Shown: positions 36,201 to 44,578, counted from the stretch's first letter. The stretch is DNA of 64,000 nucleotides from JBPOFM01 sp041391925 (GCA_041391925.1 JAWKNA010000010.1:1-64000); one strand, 5' to 3'. Translations and numbers: made by a program. Notes: a model not told the origin generated them from the sequence alone.

Positions 36201-36948
36201 AGATTACAACCGAGTCAAAACAAGTATCTATGAAGCCGAAGTGGGTGTCATTAAGCGTTCTGCTTTTGGTAGTGACTATGAGTTTAAGGCCATTGTGGAA
36301 GGAATTGAATTGCAAAACACATCGGACAGGTTCATAACTGATTTGGTTCCTTCGACTGATGAAGAATTTTACAGCAGAAAAGTGTTTGCTGCTCTCGAAG
36401 GCGAATATAACTACAACAGTTTTGACAATAAATTGAACCCATCAAAAGGCATGACGTTTTTGCTTAATCTTGGAGGCAAAACCAACGTGGATGACATTGA
36501 TGATGTGTATGGATACATCAATTCTAACCTTGGATTTTACAATTCACTTTCAAAAAATAAAAAATTGGTGCTGAAAACGGATTTAAGAACACAATTCCGT
36601 TTTGGTAGTGATTTTGAATTTTACCAAGCTTCAAACATTGGAGGCAATAATGGTTTGCGTGGTTATCGTACTGAACGTTTTACTGGACGGAACTCTTTGG
36701 TTGGCAGCGCAGACATTCGCTATTCACTTCCGTCCTTTAAGACCAAGTTATTGCCTTTGCAATTTGGCTTGTTTGCAGGAGCAGATGTTGGACGTGTCTG
36801 GCTCAGAGGAGATTTTTCTGATAAATGGCACAATGATTATGGTGGTGGATTCTGGATCACAGCAGCTGAAACAGTTGAGGGAACATTCAACTTGTTTAGT
36901 GGTGAGGATGGTTTGCGGTTTTCCTTTGGTTTTGGAGTGAATTTTTAA
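33220..36948 (+). CDS. Outer-membrane fusion: metallophosphoesterase, kinase-like segment, Omp85-type barrel
   Basis: A 1242-residue cell-envelope protein. A lipoprotein signal ends in ILHSC, and a start at 33238 or 33241 would give a more normal signal length than 33220. Residues ~50-370 are a calcineurin-like phosphoesterase with all metal motifs: GDAG, LGDNVYPEG, GNHEW, MHHPMF and SGHEHT. Residues ~440-700 contain GGGHQTRSLRL, NLRALRK, VGDWDRHQDQWRW (D616-H620) and PRDRDQVF (D644/D646), a pattern resembling the nucleotide and metal sites of HipA/FAM20/CotH-type kinases. From ~850 on is a BamA/TamA-like barrel with GGNNGLRGYR and a C-terminal Phe. The kinase reading is inference. Confidence 0.85.
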   Translation: MHITNIMMKKSIPFSITILTIFILHSCASYKPQIRNDEDKNNVFPNKEVDRTFYLIGDAGLSPANGLSLSLNAFKSYIKNKETKNDYALFLGDNVYPEGMPKEDESYRSQAEHHMDAQFESVKGFKGKTIFIPGNHEWYADGVDGVKEEEKYVEAALGKDSFLPTNGCPMESIDVSETVQLIIIDTQWYLENWDYHPTMNDECEIKTRERMLLELEGEIKKAQGKTVVIAMHHPMFTNGVHGGYFALNKHLYPTQKDIPIPILSSLVTQIRTQGGISIQDRYNELYNNLMKRIETLATESGNITFVSGHEHTLQYIETEHIKQIVSGAGSKESYVALSDNGLFTYGKQGFAVYTVFKDGSSWVQYFSAEGGEPSLLFQKEVYPPTAHFDVSKLPDTFPREVEVSVYADEETDKKGFYETIWGERYRNIYSKKVRVPVATLDTLYGGLEIVRKGGGHQTRSLRLKTKDGRELNLRALRKSATQYLQAVVFKDTYVQDDFEQTEVENLILDFYTAAHPYAFLAIPDLSHAAKLYHTNPKLFFIPKHKYLGDFNTEYGGELYMIEERPEDDYTDERTFGYADDIESTHDIIEKIRKDEKYKIDENAYVRARLFDMLVGDWDRHQDQWRWAQFDQENGDKVYKPIPRDRDQVFSNFDGALLDVLKVITGATKQLQVYDAEAKDIKWMNSAGVKLDRVLIQKSEKDVWLKQAQFLQDNITDEVIETAFSKVPKEVQDSSLEDIKNKLKGRRSNIKDIAERYYDYLNSLVTITGTDKDDYFEITRIGDNETHVKVSRIKDGKKADVLLDRTFNKNITKEIWIYGLDDKDVFEVSGKAHNMIYTRIIGGQNNDTYIIKNGRRIKIYDHKTKKNTIEENKGAQIKLTDIYNLNLFDFQKTIVRTNLITPSIGYNPDDGIKIGIADTYTVKGFQRNPFSQQHTFNGGYFFATNGFDLKYNGEFANIFADYNLLVGGRFTSENFTRNFFGYGNETLNNDDELDLDYNRVKTSIYEAEVGVIKRSAFGSDYEFKAIVEGIELQNTSDRFITDLVPSTDEEFYSRKVFAALEGEYNYNSFDNKLNPSKGMTFLLNLGGKTNVDDIDDVYGYINSNLGFYNSLSKNKKLVLKTDLRTQFRFGSDFEFYQASNIGGNNGLRGYRTERFTGRNSLVGSADIRYSLPSFKTKLLPLQFGLFAGADVGRVWLRGDFSDKWHNDYGGGFWITAAETVEGTFNLFSGEDGLRFSFGFGVNF

Positions 36949-37748
36949 TTCATTACAAATTTATAAAGATTACTGCCTTCAGCGCCATTACTTTCATCCG
37001 TAAGGTATAAAGTTGAAGAGTCTTTAAAACAAACCCCTTCCATTTGTGATGTAAAATCAAAAGGCAAAGCCTCTATCTTACCTCCAAAAAAATCATCTGA
37101 TTCGAAATTGGTCAATTTCCAAACCTTATCATGGTTAAGAAGCACGACGGTTTTTCCATTATCACTAATATCCGCCGAGGTGATAAGATTCTTTTTGCCA
37201 TCCAAATTGAATTCTTTTGCCAATTCAGCGGTGTGATCTCCAAGAGTATTCGGGATTTTCAGCATCACACAGTTTTTGGATTCTTTACTGAAAATGTAAA
37301 ATGAATCTTTATACATAAAGAATGCCTCAAAATCTTCTGATTTTTTGCCCTTTGGCAATTTAAAATTGATGGCTTCCGCCGATACCTTATCCTTGGCATT
37401 TTCCGGATTTGCAATTTTATAAATTGTAAAATTCTCACGTTTCTTCGAATTATTGCCAAAATCGCCAATATAGATGTTGCCTTCATCATCCGAGGTCAAA
37501 TCTTCCCAATCCTTGTTTTCAGAATTCAAAACAATCAAGTCTTTTTTAATGTTTCCCTTATTGTCCAAACCATACAAATGATTATCATTTCCCGCATCTT
37601 CAATCACCCAAATCAAATCTGATGTTGAGGTAATTTCGGCTGCTGAAACTTCTTTGAGATGGTTGGGAATATCTGCAACCACTTTTAACTTTCCTGTATC
37701 GCATGACCACAATAGCAGAGCACTGATGATTAATTGTTGAAATATCAT
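36945..37748 (-). CDS. Putative lipoprotein with beta-propeller-like repeats
   Basis: A 267-residue protein with a short lipoprotein signal (LLLWSC). The mature part has recurring strand motifs such as LIWVIEDAGNDNHLYGLD, NIYIGDFGNNSKKR and FYIFSKESKN, with spacing that suggests a six-bladed propeller. No catalytic motif is recognised. The gene ends with a 4-base overlap onto the stop of the convergent Omp85-fusion gene. A role in the envelope is likely, but function is unknown. Confidence 0.75.
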   Translation of the reverse strand: MIFQQLIISALLLWSCDTGKLKVVADIPNHLKEVSAAEITSTSDLIWVIEDAGNDNHLYGLDNKGNIKKDLIVLNSENKDWEDLTSDDEGNIYIGDFGNNSKKRENFTIYKIANPENAKDKVSAEAINFKLPKGKKSEDFEAFFMYKDSFYIFSKESKNCVMLKIPNTLGDHTAELAKEFNLDGKKNLITSADISDNGKTVVLLNHDKVWKLTNFESDDFFGGKIEALPFDFTSQMEGVCFKDSSTLYLTDESNGAEGSNLYKFVMN

Positions 37749-37829
37749 ATAATTTATTTTACAACAATATAAAACGATTGAAAATCAATCAAAAATTTTA
37801 AATCTTAAACTATTTATAAAATATGGAGA

Positions 37830-37856
37830 TTGGCAGGAATGATTTTAATAGTTTTG
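37830..37856 (+). promoter_or_regulatory. Candidate promoter of the thioesterase operon
   Basis: TAGTTTTG at 37849-37856 matches TAnnTTTG, with a TTG at 37830-37832. The 16-base gap is slightly short of the usual 17-23. The start codon follows at 37875. Confidence 0.45.
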
Positions 37857-37874
37857 ATATTCAAAGCATAATTC

Positions 37875-38738
37875 ATGAAAACAGTTGGTGACTTATTGGA
37901 ACTTTTAACATTAAAGAAACTAAACGACACTGAATTTAAAGGCGAAAGTAAAACAGTAGGTAGTCCTAATGTTTTTGGTGGCCAAGTTTTGGCACAGGCT
38001 ATTAACGCAGCATGTAGGACTGTAACAAATGGCAGGGTTTTGCATTCCATGCACTCCTATTTTCTAGAAGCGGGAAATTTAGACTTGCCAATCGTATATA
38101 ATGTGAGCATCGTTCGTGATGGTGGAAGCTTTTCGGTACGTAGGGTTACTGCACATCAAAACGAAACAACCATATTCATCCTCTCTGCGTCCTTTCACAA
38201 AAAAGAAAATGGTTATAACCATCAAATAGGCATGCCACAGAACATCAAACAACCAGAAGAGTTATTGAGTTGGACAGATATGTTGCATCAATTTGGAGAA
38301 GCTATACCAACACGCACAAAGGTCTATATGGAAATAGAACGACCTATTGAGTTTAAACCTGTTGAGGTGGTCAATCCATTCAATAAAGAAGATTTGCCAC
38401 CATCAACCAATGTTTGGTTCAAGTTAAAAGGTGATACATCACAACTGGATTTAGCTACGAAACAGCAAATCATCACTTATATTTCTGATTATAACATTCT
38501 CGCGGCAGCTATGAACCGTCACGCCAGCAAAGCACATTGGGGCAACACCCAAACAGCCAGTTTAGACCATTCCATGTGGTATTTTAGGGATTTTGATTTT
38601 GATGATTGGTTATTGTATTCAATTGAGTCGCCAAATACCTCCAATGCAAGAGGCTTTGCAAAGGGAAACATCTTTTCTCGTGATGGAACACTCATCGCAT
38701 CCGTCGCACAAGAAGGTTTAATGCGACCTAAATCATAA
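37875..38738 (+). CDS. tesB: Acyl-CoA thioesterase II
   Basis: A 287-residue double hot-dog thioesterase that hydrolyses acyl-CoA to free fatty acid. Seen: VFGGQVLAQAINAA and LHSMHSYFLEAG in the first hot-dog, and in the second NRHASKAHWGN and the active-site region ASLDHSMWY. It is the likely first gene of a run that continues 3 bases later into the glycerophosphodiesterase gene. Confidence 0.93.
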   Translation: MKTVGDLLELLTLKKLNDTEFKGESKTVGSPNVFGGQVLAQAINAACRTVTNGRVLHSMHSYFLEAGNLDLPIVYNVSIVRDGGSFSVRRVTAHQNETTIFILSASFHKKENGYNHQIGMPQNIKQPEELLSWTDMLHQFGEAIPTRTKVYMEIERPIEFKPVEVVNPFNKEDLPPSTNVWFKLKGDTSQLDLATKQQIITYISDYNILAAAMNRHASKAHWGNTQTASLDHSMWYFRDFDFDDWLLYSIESPNTSNARGFAKGNIFSRDGTLIASVAQEGLMRPKS

Positions 38739-38741
38739 TCA

Positions 38742-39431
38742 ATGATTGGAAAGTATCTCAGGATTGGACATCGAGGGGCCAAAGGTTATGTGGCTGAAAA
38801 TACACTGGAATCTATCCAAAAAGCAATGGATTTTGGTGTGGATGGCATCGAAATAGATGTGCATTTATGTCATTCTGGTGGGTTGGTCGTTTTCCATGAT
38901 TTTACCTTGGATAGAATGACCAATGGTACAGGAGAAGTTAAAAAAGCTTCACTTTCTGAATTAAAGCAATTAAAAGTCAATGGTCACTATTCAATTCCAA
39001 CATTGGAAGAGGTTTTAAATTCTATTGACAAAAAATGTTTTTTGAACATCGAATTGAAAGGAAAAAACACCGCTTCAAAAACATGTGAGGTCATTCAACA
39101 CTACATTCAAAATAAGAATTGGAACTATAAGGATTTCCTTATTTCAAGTTTTCAACATCATGAGCTCGAAGATGTGTGTAAAATTGACAAAAACATTCCG
39201 TTGGGTGTTTTGACCAAAGCAAATGTGGATGAAGCCATTGAATTTGCGCATACCATACACGCTGCGGCAATTCATCCCAATTACGCCTTATTGACTTCTG
39301 AGAATGTGAAGCGAGCACAATTCAAAGGATACAAAGTATATACTTGGACAGTCAATGACCATGATACCATTCAACGAATGAAAAATTATGGTGTCGATGG
39401 TATTATTTCTGATGTCCCAGACCGATTATGA
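38742..39431 (+). CDS. Cytoplasmic glycerophosphodiester phosphodiesterase
   Basis: A 229-residue GDPD enzyme that releases glycerol-3-phosphate from deacylated phospholipids. Catalytic motifs: GHRGAKG, ENTLES, DGIEIDVH and FHDFTLDR, with the C-terminal YTWTVND and GVDGIISDVPD. There is no signal peptide. The start lies 3 bases after tesB, and its last 4 bases overlap the next gene. Confidence 0.94.
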   Translation: MIGKYLRIGHRGAKGYVAENTLESIQKAMDFGVDGIEIDVHLCHSGGLVVFHDFTLDRMTNGTGEVKKASLSELKQLKVNGHYSIPTLEEVLNSIDKKCFLNIELKGKNTASKTCEVIQHYIQNKNWNYKDFLISSFQHHELEDVCKIDKNIPLGVLTKANVDEAIEFAHTIHAAAIHPNYALLTSENVKRAQFKGYKVYTWTVNDHDTIQRMKNYGVDGIISDVPDRL

Positions 39432-40639
39432 ATAATAAAGATGTTGTTATCGTTGGAGGAGGAGCCGCAGGATTTTTTGCGGCTATCAACATTGCGGAAC
39501 AAAATCCTCATCTCAGGGTCGCAATCCTCGAGCGAGGGAAGGAAGGGCTTCAAAAAGTAAAAGTGTCAGGTGGTGGGCGTTGCAATGTAACTCATGCCGA
39601 ATTCATTCCTTCAGAATTAGTATTGAATTACCCAAGAGGAGAAAAAGAATTGTTAGGGCCTTTTCATCAATTCATGACTGGAGATACGATTGAATGGTTT
39701 GAAAAGCGAGGAGTGGAATTAAAGATTGAAGAGGATGGTAGAATGTTTCCAATCACAGATTCATCACAAACGATTATTGATTGTTTTTTAAATGAAGCAA
39801 AAAAGCATAATGTTGAAGTGTTGTATAATCAAAGTGTAACAAATCTGTCTCCTCGAGCGCAGTCGAGAGGTTTTCAAGTAAATACTAAAACTGATGAACT
39901 TGTTTGCGAAAAACTTCTTATTGCCACAGGAAGCAATCCAAAAATCTGGAAACTTCTGGAAGATTTAGGACATACAATTGTACAACCAGTTCCTTCTCTT
40001 TTTACCTTCGATATCAACGACGCACGCATCAAAGACATTCCAGGTGTTGTTGCACAAAATGTCGAAGTGAAAGTCTGCGGAACAGATTTAATCAGTGAAG
40101 GACCATTGCTCATTACGCATGTTGGAATGAGTGCTCCCGCAATTTTAAAACTCTCTGCTTTTGGTGCGATTGAATTGGCCAAACAGAATTATAAATTCGA
40201 GATTGAAATCAATTTCATCAAAAAATCCTTTGAAGATTGTCTTGAAGACTTAAAAAACTTGAAACTTGAATTGGCAAAGAAAACAGTTTTCAAATCTGCA
40301 CAATTCGATTTGCCAAAACGCCTTTGGCAAAAGTTGGTTCTGGCTTCTGAAATGATCCAAGACACAAGATGGGCAGATATCAACAAGCAGCAATTGGAAA
40401 ATTTGGCATCACAATTATCACACGCCAATTTTAAAGTTGAAGGTAAAAGCACGTTCAAGGAAGAATTTGTCACCGCTGGAGGAATCGATTTAAAGGAAAT
40501 CAATTTCAAGACGTTTGAGAGCAAAATTCACAAAAATTTATATTTTGCAGGAGAAGTCATCAATGTAGATGCTGTGACGGGAGGTTTCAATTTCCAAAAT
40601 GCTTGGACAGGAGCTTATATTGTATCAAAATCTATTTAA
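39428..40639 (+). CDS. HI0933/YhiN-family FAD-dependent oxidoreductase
   Basis: A 403-residue flavoprotein. The N-terminal dinucleotide-binding motif is VIVGGGAAGFFAAI, followed by the family motif KVSGGGRCNVTHA. The C-terminal GEVINVDAVTGGFNFQNAWTGA is characteristic of the YhiN/BaiN group. The physiological substrate of the family is not settled. It overlaps the preceding gene by 4 bases (ATGA) and is followed at once by the DUF1697 gene. Confidence 0.93.
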   Translation: MNNKDVVIVGGGAAGFFAAINIAEQNPHLRVAILERGKEGLQKVKVSGGGRCNVTHAEFIPSELVLNYPRGEKELLGPFHQFMTGDTIEWFEKRGVELKIEEDGRMFPITDSSQTIIDCFLNEAKKHNVEVLYNQSVTNLSPRAQSRGFQVNTKTDELVCEKLLIATGSNPKIWKLLEDLGHTIVQPVPSLFTFDINDARIKDIPGVVAQNVEVKVCGTDLISEGPLLITHVGMSAPAILKLSAFGAIELAKQNYKFEIEINFIKKSFEDCLEDLKNLKLELAKKTVFKSAQFDLPKRLWQKLVLASEMIQDTRWADINKQQLENLASQLSHANFKVEGKSTFKEEFVTAGGIDLKEINFKTFESKIHKNLYFAGEVINVDAVTGGFNFQNAWTGAYIVSKSI

Positions 40640-40640
40640 A

Positions 40641-41174
40641 ATGAAAACATACATCATACTTTTAAAGGGCATTAACGTAGGTGGACACAAAAAGGTTCCG
40701 ATGGCAGAACTTCGAGAACTATTGACCAAAGAAGGATTTCAAAACCTTAAGACGTACATTCAAAGTGGGAATGTTGTTCTGCAATCTTCCGAAACAGCTT
40801 CGAAAGTGGAAGCTAAAATGCAAAAGGCCATAAAATCCCATTTCGGATTTGAAGTTTCAGTCATTGTAAAAACAAATAAAGAATTACAGGCCATTTTTGA
40901 TGCGTCTCCTTTTTCTAAAAACACAAAAGAAAAGAGTTATTTCATTATGTTCAACAAAACTCCTGATAAGGAATTGCTAAAAGAGGTGGAGTCAATCTCT
41001 TTTGAAAATGAAGAGGTCATCCTTAAAAAAGATGCATTATATTTTTACAGTTCTGTAGGTTATGGTAATGCAAAATTCAATATGAACACATATGAAAAAA
41101 AATTGAAAGTCACTGGAACCGCCAGAAACTTCAACACAATGGTAAAACTGTTATCTTTGTCGGAAGAAGCATAG
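40641..41174 (+). CDS. DUF1697-family protein
   Basis: A 177-residue cytoplasmic protein. I use the ATG at 40641, directly after the flavoprotein stop, because the family begins TYIILLKGINVGGHKKV. An earlier TTG at 40599 lies inside the previous gene. The motifs MAELRELL and YIQSGNVV are typical. Function of the family is unknown. It is transcribed with the flavoprotein and mvaD genes. Confidence 0.9.
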   Translation: MKTYIILLKGINVGGHKKVPMAELRELLTKEGFQNLKTYIQSGNVVLQSSETASKVEAKMQKAIKSHFGFEVSVIVKTNKELQAIFDASPFSKNTKEKSYFIMFNKTPDKELLKEVESISFENEEVILKKDALYFYSSVGYGNAKFNMNTYEKKLKVTGTARNFNTMVKLLSLSEEA

Positions 41175-41177
41175 CAA

Positions 41178-42263
41178 ATGACCGAACAAGATTTTATCCC
41201 AAAAGAATATTCACAGAGTGTTCAAAGTGGAAAAGTGACTTGGGAATCGCCAAGCAACATTGCGCTCATCAAATATTGGGGGAAAAAGAAAGACCAAATC
41301 CCTGAGAATCCATCGATAAGTTTTACACTCAATAACTGTAAAACCATCACGTCCGTATCGTTTTCCAAAAAAAAGGATAGCTCGGGTTTTTCTTTCGAAG
41401 TTTTTTTGCATGGAGAAAAGAAGGACGATTTCAAGCCAAAAATCCAAACGTTTTTTGAACGTATTGAAAAATTTCTATCATTTCTAAAGGACTATCATTT
41501 TGTAATTGAAACCGAAAATACATTTCCACATAGTTCAGGAATTGCATCCTCTGCATCTGGCATGAGTACTTTAGCGTTATGCTTAATGAGTATTGAGGAA
41601 GATTTGGGTTTAGATTATTTTGATAATTATTTTTATAAAAAGGCATCATTTTTAGCGCGTTTAGGTTCCGGAAGTGCCTGTAGAAGTATTGAAGGCGATT
41701 TGGTGGTTTGGGGACAAACGGATTCAATCGATGGTAGCACGGATTTATTCGGCATAAAATATCCTTATAAAGTTCATGAGAATTTTAAGGGGTATCAAGA
41801 CACGATTCTATTAGTTGATAAGGGCGAAAAACAAGTGAGCAGTACGGTTGGTCATAATTTGATGCACAACCATCCCTATGCAAAAAACAGATTTCAACAA
41901 GCACATGATAATCTCGAAAAACTCAAACCAATTCTTGAGTCAGGTGATTTGGATGGGTTTATTTCCCTCGTAGAGAGCGAGGCTTTGACACTACATGCCA
42001 TGATGATGACAAGTAAACCATATTTCATTTTGATGAAACCGAATACTTTGGAAATCATCAATAAAATCTGGAAATTTAGACAAGAAACAAAATCACATAT
42101 TAGTTTCACATTGGATGCTGGAGCCAATGTGCATGTACTTTATCCAAAAAATGAAACTGCTCAAATCTTGGAATTTATTAAAAGTGAGTTAGTTGCATAT
42201 TGCCAAAATGGACATTATATTTGCGACCAAATAGGTTTCGGAGCCAAGCAATTAACAATGTAA
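41178..42263 (+). CDS. mvaD: Diphosphomevalonate decarboxylase
   Basis: A 361-residue GHMP-superfamily enzyme that converts mevalonate diphosphate to isopentenyl diphosphate. Seen: SPSNIALIKYWGKK at the N-terminus, the phosphate loop HSSGIASSASGMSTLA, GSGSACRSIEGDLVVW, and the late TLDAGANVHVLY. All are family signatures, and the length is normal. The gene ends 3 bases after the start of an AT-rich inverted-repeat segment that separates it from the other mevalonate-pathway gene. Confidence 0.95.
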   Translation: MTEQDFIPKEYSQSVQSGKVTWESPSNIALIKYWGKKKDQIPENPSISFTLNNCKTITSVSFSKKKDSSGFSFEVFLHGEKKDDFKPKIQTFFERIEKFLSFLKDYHFVIETENTFPHSSGIASSASGMSTLALCLMSIEEDLGLDYFDNYFYKKASFLARLGSGSACRSIEGDLVVWGQTDSIDGSTDLFGIKYPYKVHENFKGYQDTILLVDKGEKQVSSTVGHNLMHNHPYAKNRFQQAHDNLEKLKPILESGDLDGFISLVESEALTLHAMMMTSKPYFILMKPNTLEIINKIWKFRQETKSHISFTLDAGANVHVLYPKNETAQILEFIKSELVAYCQNGHYICDQIGFGAKQLTM

Positions 42264-42281
42264 AATTGATAATTGACAATG
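42264..42281. repeat. Left 18-bp inverted repeat flanking the four-helix-bundle gene
   Basis: AATTGATAATTGACAATG. Its reverse complement matches 17 of 18 bases at 42645-42662. The final ATG of this arm is the start codon of the four-helix-bundle gene. Confidence 0.75.
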
Positions 42282-42632
42282 AAGAGCGATAATGTTGTAA
42301 AAATTAAAAGTTATCAATTTGCGATTAGAATCGTTCATTTGTATAAGCTGTTAGTAGAAGAAAACAAAGAATATACACTTTCAAAGCAGTTGTTGCGTTC
42401 TGGTACATCTATTGGAGCTAATGTAAGAGAAGCTGAACATGCTGAAAGTAAAGCGGATTTTATCCATAAGCTTTCCATGGCTTTAAAAGAGGCCAATGAA
42501 ACAGAATATTGGTTAGATTTGCTTAAAGAAACAGGTTATTTAAATAATTCTGAATATATTAGCATACAATTTGATATAAAAGAAATTTTAAAACTTCTAA
42601 CAAGTATCATAAAAACGGCAAAACAAAAATAA
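42279..42632 (+). CDS. Four-helix-bundle protein (23S rRNA intervening-sequence family)
   Basis: A 117-residue protein of the S23/IVP four-helix-bundle family: FAIRIVHLYKLL, LSKQLLRSGTSIGANVREAEHAES and HKLSMALKEANETEYWLDLLKETG are hallmark segments. I use the ATG at 42279. A TTG two codons earlier is less likely. Proteins of this family occur inside 23S rRNA intervening sequences and as stand-alone genes of unknown function, often beside diversity-generating elements. Here the gene sits between two mevalonate-pathway genes and is bounded by inverted repeats, as if inserted. Confidence 0.92.
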   Translation: MKSDNVVKIKSYQFAIRIVHLYKLLVEENKEYTLSKQLLRSGTSIGANVREAEHAESKADFIHKLSMALKEANETEYWLDLLKETGYLNNSEYISIQFDIKEILKLLTSIIKTAKQK

Positions 42633-42644
42633 TTATCAATTATC

Positions 42645-42662
42645 CATTGTTAATTATCAATT
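42645..42662. repeat. Right 18-bp inverted repeat flanking the four-helix-bundle gene
   Basis: CATTGTTAATTATCAATT, the 17/18 reverse complement of 42264-42281. It ends just before the start of the mevalonate kinase gene. Related AT-rich units (ATTATCAATTATCC) precede it. Confidence 0.75.
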
Positions 42663-42669
42663 GAACATC

Positions 42670-43599
42670 ATGAAAGGACCGCTATTTTACTCAAAAATCT
42701 TACTCTTTGGAGAATATGGGATTATTAAAGATTCCAAAGGCTTATCAATTCCTTATAATTTTTATAATGGTGCGTTGAAAACAGACGGACTTCAGTCTGA
42801 AAACGCTTTAAAATCCAATACGAATCTCAAAAGATTTGTGGCATATCTGAAAAACATCCATCCAGAATTGGTGACTTTTGATATGGATGCTTTGGAGAAC
42901 GATGTAAATGCAGGAATGTATTTTGATTCTTCGATTCCGCAAGGCTACGGTGTTGGAAGTAGTGGCGCATTGGTTGCAGCGATTTACGATAAATATGCTC
43001 AAAACAAAATCACTGTATTGGAAAATTTAACTCGAGAAAAACTCTTGACCTTAAAATCGATTTTTGCTGAAATGGAATCGTTTTTCCATGGTAAATCTTC
43101 AGGTTTAGACCCTTTGAACAGTTACTTGAGCATTCCCATCCTTATCAATTCTAAAGACAATATAGAAGCTACAGGCATTCCTTCCCAAAAAACAGATGGT
43201 AAAGGCGCAGTCTTTTTATTGGATAGTGGAATTATTGGAGAAACCGCTCCAATGGTCAGTATTTTTATGGAAAACATGAAACAGGAAGGTTTCCGTAGAA
43301 TGTTGAAAAACCAATTCATCAAGCATACAGATGCCTGCGTAGAAGATTTTCTAAAAGGCGATGTAAAATCGTTATTCAGTAACACGAAAAAATTATCAAA
43401 AGTGGTCTTGAACCATTTCAAACCAATGATTCCCCAAGAGTTCCATGATTTATGGAAAAAAGGAATTGACACCAATGATTATTATTTGAAACTCTGTGGT
43501 TCTGGTGGTGGTGGCTATATTTTGGGCTTTACCGAGGATATAGAAAAAGCAAAAGCCTCACTGGCAAATTATAAATTAGAAGTGGTTTACAACTTCTAA
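42670..43599 (+). CDS. Mevalonate kinase-like GHMP kinase
   Basis: A 309-residue GHMP kinase. The ATG at 42670 is chosen over the TTG at 42661. Motifs: FYSKILLFGEYGII at the N-terminus, the ATP loop IPQGYGVGSSGALVA near residue 97, FHGKSSGLDPLNSY and the third motif KLCGSGGGGYILGF. It should phosphorylate mevalonate. Phosphomevalonate cannot be excluded by eye. It belongs to the same pathway as mvaD, from which it is separated by the four-helix-bundle cassette. Confidence 0.9.
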   Translation: MKGPLFYSKILLFGEYGIIKDSKGLSIPYNFYNGALKTDGLQSENALKSNTNLKRFVAYLKNIHPELVTFDMDALENDVNAGMYFDSSIPQGYGVGSSGALVAAIYDKYAQNKITVLENLTREKLLTLKSIFAEMESFFHGKSSGLDPLNSYLSIPILINSKDNIEATGIPSQKTDGKGAVFLLDSGIIGETAPMVSIFMENMKQEGFRRMLKNQFIKHTDACVEDFLKGDVKSLFSNTKKLSKVVLNHFKPMIPQEFHDLWKKGIDTNDYYLKLCGSGGGGYILGFTEDIEKAKASLANYKLEVVYNF

Positions 43600-43609
43600 A
43601 TTCCAAAAC

Positions 43610-44512
43610 ATGCTGTCCAGAAAACAAAAACACCTCTTGCTGAAGTTTTTTAGCATGTTTTCTGTCGTTCGTGGGTATAACATTCTCATCGTTGTCATTG
43701 CGCAATATTTGACCTCTGTTTATATTTTGGCGCACGATAAGCCTTTGCGGCAAGTCATTCTCGATTTAAATTTGTTCATGTTGGTATTGGCTTCGTCATC
43801 TACGATTGCAGCAGGTTACATCATCAACAATTTTTACGATTCCGAGAAAGATTTAATCAATCGTCCCAATAAATCCATGTTAGATAGATTGGTGAGCCAG
43901 AACACAAAATTGTCATTCTATTTTGTGTTGAATTTTCTTGCTGTGGTCATGGCCAGTTATGTATCTTTTAATGCCGTAATTTTTTTTTCGGCATATATTT
44001 TTGCCATTTGGTTTTATTCTCACAAGCTAAAAAAATTGCCTTTCATTGGAAATCTGACTTCGGCAATACTGACCATAACGCCATTCTTCGCTATTTTTAT
44101 CTATTACAAAAATTTTGAACATGTCATTTTTGTGCATGCCATGTATTTGTTTTTGATTATTTCCATGCGGGAATTGACCAAGGATTTAGAAAACATTAAA
44201 GGTGATTTGGCCCAAAATTACCAAACCATTCCCATCGTATATGGTGAAAAGGTTTCAAAAATTATGTTGACGGTATTGACCTTTTTGACCTTAATTCCGA
44301 CAATTCTATTGGTTGATTATTTCAAAGTAGGGCATATGAATTATTTCTTTTATTTGAGTGCTTTGTTACTGTTGATTTTTATCATTTTTCTCTGGAAATC
44401 AAAAACTAAAATACATTACCTTATTTTGCATAACATTCTAAAATTTATCATTGTTGCGGGCGTATTCTGCATTGTTTTGATTGATGTTAATGTGGTTTTG
44501 AGACATATTTGA
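43610..44512 (+). CDS. UbiA-family prenyltransferase (geranylgeranylglycerol-phosphate geranylgeranyltransferase-like)
   Basis: A 300-residue integral membrane enzyme with about nine membrane segments. The first Asp-rich motif is NNFYDSEKDLINRP near residue 80. The second region, SMRELTKDLENIKGD, is near residue 190. Both bind the prenyl diphosphate through magnesium. It follows the mevalonate kinase by 10 bases, which fits use of pathway products. The acceptor is not evident. Flavobacterial homologues are usually labelled geranylgeranylglycerol-phosphate geranylgeranyltransferase. Confidence 0.88.
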   Translation: MLSRKQKHLLLKFFSMFSVVRGYNILIVVIAQYLTSVYILAHDKPLRQVILDLNLFMLVLASSSTIAAGYIINNFYDSEKDLINRPNKSMLDRLVSQNTKLSFYFVLNFLAVVMASYVSFNAVIFFSAYIFAIWFYSHKLKKLPFIGNLTSAILTITPFFAIFIYYKNFEHVIFVHAMYLFLIISMRELTKDLENIKGDLAQNYQTIPIVYGEKVSKIMLTVLTFLTLIPTILLVDYFKVGHMNYFFYLSALLLLIFIIFLWKSKTKIHYLILHNILKFIIVAGVFCIVLIDVNVVLRHI

Positions 44513-44551
44513 AAATCCACAAACCAAAAAATGCAATTCATAATATATACA

Positions 44552-44559
44552 GTATCTTT
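44552..44559 (+). promoter_or_regulatory. -7 box upstream of the pseudouridine-synthase-like gene
   Basis: TATCTTTG matches TAnnTTTG and lies 19 bases before the start codon. No TTG is found at the usual distance. Confidence 0.4.
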
Positions 44560-44578
44560 GTTACTCAAAGTTTAAATC

